Assembly: GCF_026965555.1 (NCBI RefSeq)
Contig: NZ_CP114040.1
Span: forward strand, 124,001 to 188,000
Direction: 5' to 3'
From: Nannocystis punicea
Lineage (GTDB): Bacteria > Myxococcota_A > Polyangia > Nannocystales > Nannocystaceae
Length of the DNA: 64,000 nt
The notes under the pieces are model-generated. The model ran no database searches, had not been told where the DNA came from, and worked only from the letters and a program-made list of their open reading frames with translations. Positions within the stretch are counted from its first letter, which is position 1, and each line of letters starts with the position of its first letter. The position numbers and the translations under genes were made by a program. Shown in pieces: positions 57,998-64,000 of this stretch.

Positions 57998-60900
57998 ATG
58001 CGTCGCCCCGCCCCTCGCTGGTTCGCCCCGCTCCTCGCCGCCCCGCTGATGCTCGCCGGCTGCGGGACCGAGAAGTCCGAGAAGTCCGAAAAGACAGGTC
58101 CGAACGAGCAGGTGGCCGAGCAGCCGCGGGCCACCGTCGTGGACACGTCGGAGCCGCTGCCGGCGCTGCGGACCGGCAGCCTCGCGCCGGTCGAGCACGC
58201 CGAGCTCAAGGGCGCGATCGCGGCCTGGCGGGTCGAGGGCGAGGCCGAGTACGTCGAGGTCAAGCTGCCGATCACCGGCGACGACCTCTCGCTCGACTGG
58301 GACCGCCTGCACGTCGAGCTCGAGGGCGGCGGCCCGGGCCACGTCGGCGTGCTGGCCAACGGCACCGGGGCCAGCGAGGCCCAGGTACTGGTCCGCCGGC
58401 CCAAGTCGGCCGCCGCGCCCGAGGCGCTGCGCGGGGCGCTGTTCGCCCGCCGCTGGCAGAACGGGCGCAACGAGTGGGTGCGGGTGCCGTTCGGCGGCGT
58501 CGGCGGGGGCAAGCCGGCCGACGACGCGCAGCTGGTGGCCCGCTGGGCCGACGCGCTGGCGCACGTGCTCGGCGACGCGTGGACCGAGCCGCACCCGTGG
58601 AAGCAGTTCGCGGCCGGGCGGATCGCCACCTGGCTCAAGAAACAGCCGGTCGCCAAGTCGATCGCCGGCTCCGACCTGCTGCGCGCCCGGCCGGCGCGGA
58701 CCGACCTGTCGCAGCTGATGGACACCACCACCGGGGTGCTGTCGATGCAGGAGGCGCTGCAGCACGACCGCGGCCTGCGCCTGTCCCGAGAGGAAGGTCC
58801 GCGCACGGTCGCGCTGGCCTCGCTCAAGCCGCCGCCGCTGGCCGCCCACCCGTTCGCGGCGATGCAGGCGGCGCTGCCCGACGCGAACGCCGGGACGCCC
58901 GAGCCGCTGGCCGCGGCGACGCCGGCGGAGTTCTGGTACGCCCGGGTCGACGACGTGCGCCTGCTGCTGCGCCTGCTCGACGAGGCCGACACGTGGATCA
59001 CGCCGGTCGTGCAGATCTTGCAACAGAACCCGGAGGACCGCGGGCTGACCGCGCGATACCAGCGCCAGCTCGGCCTGCGCCGCAGCGACCTGGCGAAGCT
59101 GTTCGGCCACACTGTGGTCGGCGAGGTGGCGATCGTCGGCAGCGACCCGTACCTGCGCGAGGGCACCGACGTGACCCTGATCTTCGCGCTCAAGCAGCCG
59201 GAGGTGTTCGAGGCCGAGCTGGCCCGCCAGCTCGACGGCTACCGCGGCGAGATCGCCGGGATCGAGGCGAGCACGGTGAAGCTCGCCGGAGTCGAGGTCC
59301 AGCGCGCCGCCGACCCGGCCGGGCAGGTCCGCCAGCACCGCGCCCGCGTCGGCGACCTGGCGTTCGTGTCCAACAGCCCCGGCGCGCTGGCCCGCGTGCT
59401 CGCGGCCGCCCAGGGCCAGGCGCCCCGGCTGGCGGACGAACCTGACCTGAAGTACATGCTGGCCCGCGACCCGGGCGTCCACCAGGCGCTGGCGTTCCTC
59501 AGCGACAAGTTCATCGCCGCGGTGATCGGCCCGCAGCAGAAGATCCTCGCCGCCCGCCGCCAGGAGGCGCTCGCCGAGCTGCTGGTGCCCGGCTACGCGG
59601 CGTTGCTCCACGGATGGCTGTTCGGACATGCCCCGAAGGACACGCAGGAGCTGATCGCCGCCAACCTGCTGGCGGCCGACGAGCTGAAGCACGCCGGCGG
59701 CGAGGCGATCGCGTTCGCGCCCGGCCAGGCCGCGCGGTCGCTGTGGGGCTCGCCCGACGCCCTCACGCCGCTGGTCGACCTGCCGGCGATCGAGAAGGTC
59801 AGCGCGGCCGAGCAGACGGCCTACGACAACTTCGCCCTCGGCTACCAGAACTACTGGCAGCAGTTCATCGACCCGGTGGCGATCCGCCTCGACGTGCGCG
59901 GCGCGGTCGCGGACGTCGACGTGCGCGTGCTGCCGCTGATCTCGGCGACCGACTACAGCGAGATCGAGGGCGTGGTCGGCAAGTCGCGGGTGGCGGTGAC
60001 GGCGAGCGAGCGCGGGGTGTCGGCGGTGTGGGCGGTCGGCCAGGACAGCGGCCTGCGCCGCGACATGGACCAGCTGATGCGCACGCTCACCGGCAAGGGC
60101 GACGTCGGCCTCGGCTGGCTCGGCGACTGGGTGATGCTCGGCCTCGACGACCGCGCCGGGCTGGTCGGCATGCTGTCGCAGTGGGACGACGCCGCCCAGC
60201 TGCCGCCGAAGCGCGAGCGCAGCCCGCTCGAAGACCAGGAGCTGTGGCGGCAGGTCGGCAAGTTCCCGATCTACGCGGCCGCCGAGGTCAAGAACCCGAC
60301 GATGCTGGTGGCGACCCTGGCGGCCCTCAAGGCGACGCTCGAGTCGGTCGCGCCAGGGATGGTCCAGTGGGGCGAGGTGGCCCGCCACCGCGAGCTGCCG
60401 ATCGTGCGCATCGGCATCAGCCCGAGCGCGCCGCTGCTGCCCGACAAGTCGATCGCCGACGCGGCCGGGATCTACTACGTGCAGACCGGCGCGGCGATCG
60501 TGGTCGGCCTCGACCGCCCGACCGTCACCCGCGTGATCGACGACCTGCTCGACGGCCGCCTGCCGAAGGCGGGCGCGGCGACCGACCCGCAATTCGTGAT
60601 GCAGAGCCGCTCGACCGCCGGCGCGCCGCTGTGGACGGCGCTGTTGTGGACGCTGCAGGGCCAGGCCAACACCGCCAGCAAGTCGGCGCTGCGCTCGGCG
60701 GAGATCTTGCTGCGCGGGGACCCGCAGGCGACGCAGAGCGCGGAGGGGCTGGCACGCCTCGGTCTGCAGTACTTCGGCTTCGCGCCGCTCAACGCCCACG
60801 GCACGCCGGAGTTCACGCTCCGCCCCGAGGGCGCGGCCGACCCGCTGCAGGGCTCGGCGATCGCCCCGTCGTTCCCGCCGCTGCCGATCCCAGGCTCGCC

Positions 60901-61036
60901 GATCGAGCGCCTGATGCAGCGCCTCACGGCGGTCCGCGGCGAGGTGTCGTTCGACAAGGAGCCCGAAGCCGCCGGCCCCGACGCCCGCTCGCTGCGCACG
61001 AAGTTCTCGATCAACCTCGGCGCGGCGGCTCCATGA
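57998..61036 (+). CDS. Large lipoprotein, unknown function
   Basis: A 1012-residue protein with lipobox MLAGC (about 20). No family recognised. The sequence is Ala/Leu-rich with repeated predicted alpha/beta patterns and no catalytic motif I can name. The first residues after the lipobox repeat KSEKSEKTG, part of a hairpin-repeat copy (58082). Further in-frame copies lie at 58781 and 59627. ATG 57998 was chosen over GTG 57989. It probably sits on the outer membrane or in the periplasm. Confidence 0.7.
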   Translation: MRRPAPRWFAPLLAAPLMLAGCGTEKSEKSEKTGPNEQVAEQPRATVVDTSEPLPALRTGSLAPVEHAELKGAIAAWRVEGEAEYVEVKLPITGDDLSLDWDRLHVELEGGGPGHVGVLANGTGASEAQVLVRRPKSAAAPEALRGALFARRWQNGRNEWVRVPFGGVGGGKPADDAQLVARWADALAHVLGDAWTEPHPWKQFAAGRIATWLKKQPVAKSIAGSDLLRARPARTDLSQLMDTTTGVLSMQEALQHDRGLRLSREEGPRTVALASLKPPPLAAHPFAAMQAALPDANAGTPEPLAAATPAEFWYARVDDVRLLLRLLDEADTWITPVVQILQQNPEDRGLTARYQRQLGLRRSDLAKLFGHTVVGEVAIVGSDPYLREGTDVTLIFALKQPEVFEAELARQLDGYRGEIAGIEASTVKLAGVEVQRAADPAGQVRQHRARVGDLAFVSNSPGALARVLAAAQGQAPRLADEPDLKYMLARDPGVHQALAFLSDKFIAAVIGPQQKILAARRQEALAELLVPGYAALLHGWLFGHAPKDTQELIAANLLAADELKHAGGEAIAFAPGQAARSLWGSPDALTPLVDLPAIEKVSAAEQTAYDNFALGYQNYWQQFIDPVAIRLDVRGAVADVDVRVLPLISATDYSEIEGVVGKSRVAVTASERGVSAVWAVGQDSGLRRDMDQLMRTLTGKGDVGLGWLGDWVMLGLDDRAGLVGMLSQWDDAAQLPPKRERSPLEDQELWRQVGKFPIYAAAEVKNPTMLVATLAALKATLESVAPGMVQWGEVARHRELPIVRIGISPSAPLLPDKSIADAAGIYYVQTGAAIVVGLDRPTVTRVIDDLLDGRLPKAGAATDPQFVMQSRSTAGAPLWTALLWTLQGQANTASKSALRSAEILLRGDPQATQSAEGLARLGLQYFGFAPLNAHGTPEFTLRPEGAADPLQGSAIAPSFPPLPIPGSPIERLMQRLTAVRGEVSFDKEPEAAGPDARSLRTKFSINLGAAAP
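58082..58097. repeat. In-frame hairpin-repeat copy
   Basis: AAGTCC-GAAA-AGACAG, in a short run of AAGTCCGAG codon repeats just after the lipobox. Confidence 0.45.
59627..59642. repeat. In-frame hairpin-repeat copy
   Basis: ATGCCC-CGAA-GGACAC preceded by CTGTTCGGAC, which is a chained half unit, encoding HAPKDTQ. Confidence 0.55.
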
Positions 61037-61037
61037 G

Positions 61038-61491
61038 CTGTCCGTAGGGACAGGGCGAGAGAGGAGAAGCCTCGGTCGACTGTTCGTTCGGGCAGGCGGC
61101 CAAAGGCCCCGATGATGGGCCTCGGCGGGTCGCCGAGCTGCCGATATGTCGGATGTCCTTCGGGACATGTGATGAGGAGGAGCGGCCGGAGCTCCTGGCC
61201 TTCGGCTGCCTGTCAGGACAGGTCGTGGCCGATCTCCTCGGATGACCTTCACGACAGGTCACTGTCGCCACGAACTCGGGCGGTTGGCCCCAGCGAGCAG
61301 CATTTGCGCGGGGCGAGTCGCCTCGGCGAGACGGCCGTGCGTGGCGGCCCGGCCGGCTGCTCGTTCGGACAGGTCGACGCCGGACGCAGGGTCGGCCGGG
61401 CTGTCCATTCGGACAGTGTTCGCGGACCTCCGTCTACGCAGGACGCATGCGGCCCAGCCCCGTCGAGGCCCCCGGCTGTCCGTTCGGACAG
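61038..61491. repeat. Cluster of at least eight hairpin-repeat copies
   Basis: Separate 16-bp hairpins lie at 61038 (CTGTCC-GTAG-GGACAG, 2 bases after a stop), 61080 (CTGTTC-GTTC-GGGCAG), 61153 (ATGTCC-TTCG-GGACAT), 61209 (CCTGT-CAGG-ACAGG), 61242 (ATGACC-TTCA-CGACAG), 61357 (CTGCTC-GTTC-GGACAG), 61401 (CTGTCC-ATTC-GGACAG) and 61476 (CTGTCC-GTTC-GGACAG). They fill the 492-bp gap between the large lipoprotein and the YhhN gene. No gene was seen. Confidence 0.85.
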
Positions 61492-61528
61492 TGCGCGAAG
61501 TCGCGCGCTCTTTTAAAAAGACTCGCGC

Positions 61529-62200
61529 GTGGGCGTGGGCTCGGCGATCCTCGGGCTCGTGTCTCGCCGGTCGGTCCAGTTGGTGCGCACCGGGCTCGTC
61601 GCCGCGGTGCTGTTCTTCGTCGCCCTGATCGCCGAGTGGAAGCTCGCCGGGTTGTTTTTAAAACCGATCCCGGTGCTGTGCGTGCTCGCCTGGTTGTGGC
61701 CGGTGCGCGGCGCCGATGCGCGGCGGATCCGCCTCGGCCTCGTGCTCTCGGTCCTCGGCGACGTCCTGCTCGCCGAGGCGCTCGACCTGTTCATCGCCGG
61801 CCTGGCCGCGTTCCTGCTGGCGCACGTGGCCTACGTGGTCGCCTACGTCGGCCGCACCCGCTCGCTGCACCTGTTGCGGCTGGTGCCGATCGTCGCGTTC
61901 GGCTGGTCGGTGTTCGGCTGGCTGTCGCCGAACCTCGGCGAGCTGCGCGGGCCGGTGATGGCCTACGTGATCGTCATTTGCGCGATGATGTGGCGCGCGG
62001 CGGCCCAGGTCGGCGAGCGGCCGGGCCAGGAGGGTCGCGCCTGGGCCGGCCTCGCCGGGGCGATCGCGTTCGCGCTGAGCGACACGCTGATCGCCGTCAA
62101 CCGCTTCATCGCCTGGTCGCTCGGCGTCGAGCTGCTGCTGATGGTGCTCTACTGGGGGGCGCAGGTGCTGATCGCGTCGTCGGTGGCGCGCGAGGACTGA
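61529..62200 (+). CDS. YhhN family (lysoplasmalogenase-like) membrane protein
   Basis: A 223-residue protein with about eight membrane helices and the family motifs KPIPVLCVLAWLW, LVLSVLGDVLL (conserved GD), FLLAHVAYVVAY and AFALSDTLIAVNRF (conserved SD). Family members such as TMEM86B hydrolyse lysoplasmalogens, and myxobacteria make plasmalogens, so an ether-lipid role is plausible. GTG 61529 is the first reasonable start; no strong Shine-Dalgarno. Confidence 0.85.
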   Translation: MGVGSAILGLVSRRSVQLVRTGLVAAVLFFVALIAEWKLAGLFLKPIPVLCVLAWLWPVRGADARRIRLGLVLSVLGDVLLAEALDLFIAGLAAFLLAHVAYVVAYVGRTRSLHLLRLVPIVAFGWSVFGWLSPNLGELRGPVMAYVIVICAMMWRAAAQVGERPGQEGRAWAGLAGAIAFALSDTLIAVNRFIAWSLGVELLLMVLYWGAQVLIASSVARED

Positions 62201-62260
62201 GGCTCGTGGAGCCACGCGCCGCGGGCTCGACGGCGGCGCCCGTTGTGCCATCATGAGGTC

Positions 62261-63259
62261 ATGAATTTGGCTTATCGGTTGCGAATGGGCGTGGTGGGTC
62301 TCGGCGTGGGCCTCGTGGCCGCGTTTATCGGTTGCAAGAAGGACAACTGCTTCCCCGACAACCACGTGGAGGTGACGCAGGAGCTCAGCCACGTGGAGGT
62401 GACGCTGCGCGGCGTGGCGGCCTCGGCCAACGACGGCGCGGTGGTCGTCGGCGACGCCGGCACGATCCTCCGCCGCACGGGCGCGGGCACGTGGCTGGCG
62501 CAGACGAGCGGCGTCACGGTCGATCTGTTCGCGGTCGCGTCGCCGCACCCGCTGTCGTCGACGATGGTGGCGGTCGGCGCCGGCGGGACGATCCTCCGCA
62601 GCGTCGACGACGGCCGGACGTGGAAGCCGAGCGCGTCGGGGACGACTGCCGAGCTGTACGGGGTGTGGCTGGCCGAGGACGAGGGGCTGGCGCTCGCGGT
62701 CGGCGAGCAGGTGGTGCTGCGCAGCGACAACGCCGGCTTCACATGGTCGATGGGACAGGTCCCGAAGGGCACGGGCGCGCTGCGCGGGGTGGCCGGCCGC
62801 GAGGGCGAGCTGTTTGCGGTCGGCGACCACACGCAGGTGCTGCGCAGCGACGACGAGGGGCGGACGTGGGAGCGCGTCGCGGTCGAGTCGGCGGGCGACC
62901 TGCTGGCGGTCGTCGTCGATCGCTACGACTTGCCGGTCGAAGGGGACACGGACCCGTTCCTCGTCGCCGGCCAATTCGGCGTGTTCCGGCTGTTCGAACG
63001 GTTCGGGCTGGAGCAGATCCAGAGCGTCGCGGCGCCGGTCTCCGGGCTCAGCGCGGACGGAGCCTGGTGGGTCGACGGCGCCGGGGCGATCTACCACCAG
63101 CATGCGAACGGCTCGGCGAGGTTGGAGTCGGACGAGCCGCCGGCCGCCTTGATGGCGGTCGACGGCTCGCGTGAGGCGGCGATCGCGGTCGGCGACGACG
63201 GGACGATCGTGCGCGCGGAGCTGCTCGAGCTCGGCTGCGTGAAGGGCTTCGACCGCTGA
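62261..63259 (+). CDS. BNR/YCF48-like beta-propeller lipoprotein
   Basis: A 332-residue protein. Lipobox FIGC (about 24) is followed by four or five blades with repeated words: VVVGDAGTILRRT, MVAVGAGGTILRSVDDGRTWK, LALAVGEQVVLRSDNAGFTWS and LFAVGDHTQVLRSDDEGRTWE. Such BNR/Ycf48-like propellers often help assemble envelope proteins or bind partners. Near its start a 22-bp direct repeat (CCACGTGGAGGTGACGC, at about 62362 and 62390) encodes HVEVT twice. Confidence 0.82.
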   Translation: MNLAYRLRMGVVGLGVGLVAAFIGCKKDNCFPDNHVEVTQELSHVEVTLRGVAASANDGAVVVGDAGTILRRTGAGTWLAQTSGVTVDLFAVASPHPLSSTMVAVGAGGTILRSVDDGRTWKPSASGTTAELYGVWLAEDEGLALAVGEQVVLRSDNAGFTWSMGQVPKGTGALRGVAGREGELFAVGDHTQVLRSDDEGRTWERVAVESAGDLLAVVVDRYDLPVEGDTDPFLVAGQFGVFRLFERFGLEQIQSVAAPVSGLSADGAWWVDGAGAIYHQHANGSARLESDEPPAALMAVDGSREAAIAVGDDGTIVRAELLELGCVKGFDR

Positions 63260-63342
63260 GCGGAGCGGGGGCCAAAATTAATCTGTCGCTCGGCGGCCGT
63301 TGATTCAGGGTCAGCGGCCGTCGTGGCGACGCAGGCGCTCCG

Positions 63343-63393
63343 CGGACATGCCTTTCTCTTCTTTTAATTTTTAAAGAAAAGTAGACATGTCCG
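63343..63393. terminator. Composite hairpin terminator between convergent genes
   Basis: CGGACATG (63343-63350) and CATGTCCG (63386-63393) form perfect 8-bp outer arms from the dispersed repeat. Between them an A/T-rich imperfect hairpin (CTTCTTTTAA / TTAAAGAAAAG) gives T runs on both strands. It lies between the propeller stop and the opposing gene, overlapping its last bases. Confidence 0.72.
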
Positions 63394-63398
63394 ATGGG

Positions 63399-63965
63399 TC
63401 AGGTCGGGGCGAGGTGGTGGGCGACGGCGGCGTTGAGCCAGTGCCACTCCTCGTTGGGTCCGGCCTGGGGCGGCTGGCCGTTGAGGATGGCGACGAGCTC
63501 CCAGTAGCGGCTGGCGCGTGGGTCGTGGCCCTTGCTCTTCTCGTGCAGGGTGGCGCGCCAGGCGGGCGTGTCGGGCTTGCTCATGGCGGCGGCGAGGCCG
63601 GCGGCCATGCGGTCGACGACGGGGCGCGCGGCCTCGTCGGTCGGCTCGACGCCGCGGTCGATCAGCGCGCGGGCGGCGGCGTTGGCCTCCTGCGAGACGC
63701 GCTGGTGGGCGGCGACGTCGAAGCCGGAGTTCCAGGTCTCGGCCGCGGCGGCGCGCATCTTGGCGATGAAGTCCTCGTTCTGGACGATCTCCGCCAGCTC
63801 GATCCACGCGTCGAGCTGCTCCGGCGTCGGCACCTCGGGCAGCTTCGGCGTGCTCGCCTGCATCATCTGGCGCTTCCAGGTGTCGTCGATCGGCACGCCC
63901 TCGGACACGCGCTCGTAGAAGCGCTCGATGACGGCCTTGCGTTGTTCGGTAGTAAGTCGGGTCAC
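63399..63965 (-). CDS. MerR-effector-like protein lacking a DNA-binding domain
   Basis: A 188-residue, helical protein. LTTEQRKAVIERFYERVSEG and PTPEQLDAWIELAEIVQNEDFIAKMR match the C-terminal effector half of actinobacterial-type MerR regulators (the PTPEQ.AW.ELAELV.D motif). The N-terminal MerR helix-turn-helix is absent. GTG 63965 follows AGGAGG at 9 bases; a TTG 9 bases upstream is too close to that site. It may bind a ligand or regulate another protein, or it may be a split regulator whose DNA-binding part lies beyond the window. Confidence 0.55.
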   Translation of the reverse strand: MTRLTTEQRKAVIERFYERVSEGVPIDDTWKRQMMQASTPKLPEVPTPEQLDAWIELAEIVQNEDFIAKMRAAAAETWNSGFDVAAHQRVSQEANAAARALIDRGVEPTDEAARPVVDRMAAGLAAAMSKPDTPAWRATLHEKSKGHDPRASRYWELVAILNGQPPQAGPNEEWHWLNAAVAHHLAPT

Positions 63966-64000
63966 GGTACACAACCTCCTGATGTCGGCTCGATCGGGCT

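Noticed and set aside
56681..61252. 1523-residue open frame on the minus strand
   Set aside because: It is antisense to the STAS, V4R-like and large lipoprotein genes and has low-complexity Arg-rich translation.

Overview
The window is about 64 kb of very GC-rich bacterial chromosome with strong G/C preference at third codon positions. No rRNA, tRNA, CRISPR array, insertion sequence or phage gene was seen. The gene content points to a myxobacterium, most likely of the Nannocystis group. This is inference from gene style: many lipoproteins with Thr/Ser/Gly linkers of the TGD/TTGG type, von Willebrand A lipoproteins, a Ser/Thr kinase fused to TPRs, an NtrC-type two-component pair, STAS/PP2C partner-switching proteins, and many small secreted proteins without known relatives.

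Layout. 0.2-2.6 kb: an isoprenoid-synthase-like protein and a metallo-beta-lactamase-fold protein. 2.7-3.5 kb: a secreted Cys-rich protein and a small membrane protein. 4.0-6.3 kb: histidine kinase and sigma54 response regulator, ending in a locally triplicated convergent junction with a DUF4240-protease fusion (6.5-7.7 kb). 8.2-10.7 kb: a small secreted protein, a four-repeat protein, and a pyroglutamyl-peptidase-like protein with circularly permuted motif order. 10.9-13.2 kb: TauE/SafE permease, divergent LysR regulator and a Cys-rich membrane protein. 13.3-16.4 kb: a 1060-residue membrane-anchored repeat protein with a PDZ domain, its 3' end duplicated. 16.8-20.7 kb: GFA protein, two AraC regulators, a small ORF, a frameshifted ORF and a methyltransferase. 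21.0-22.1 kb: a lipoprotein with a ferritin-like domain. 22.5-26.6 kb: a P450 / TetR / ferredoxin / ferredoxin-reductase operon with palindromic operators. 28.2-33.1 kb: Ser/Thr kinase-TPR and a large lipoprotein. 33.4-43.9 kb: two PAS-STAS proteins, an esterase, a 1477-residue SUKH-like/WGR protein with a histone-H1-like tail, and an FHA-GAF-PP2C phosphatase. 44.3-50.2 kb: a TPR/retropepsin-like lipoprotein, a flippase-like membrane protein and ClpB. 50.4-63.3 kb: thioredoxin-TPR lipoprotein, two VWA lipoproteins, adenosine deaminase, a STAS/V4R-like pair, a 1012-residue lipoprotein, a YhhN-family protein and a BNR-repeat lipoprotein. 63.4-64.0 kb: a MerR-effector-like protein lacking its DNA-binding domain.

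Two things stand out. First, a short hairpin repeat runs through the whole window. Its unit is 14 bp, about ATGTCC-NNNN-GGAC, and units join head to tail so that each hairpin shares its AT with the next. Arrays of one to five units lie mostly within 50 bp of stop codons; single units also occur in frame inside genes. Second, the protein at 9743-10666 carries the catalytic Cys, His and Glu motifs of pyroglutamyl peptidase I in permuted order, and one copy of the hairpin repeat encodes the junction between the two halves. Local tandem duplications at gene ends (6.2-6.6 kb, 16.4-16.6 kb, 34.9 kb, 47.3 kb) suggest an active short-duplication process.
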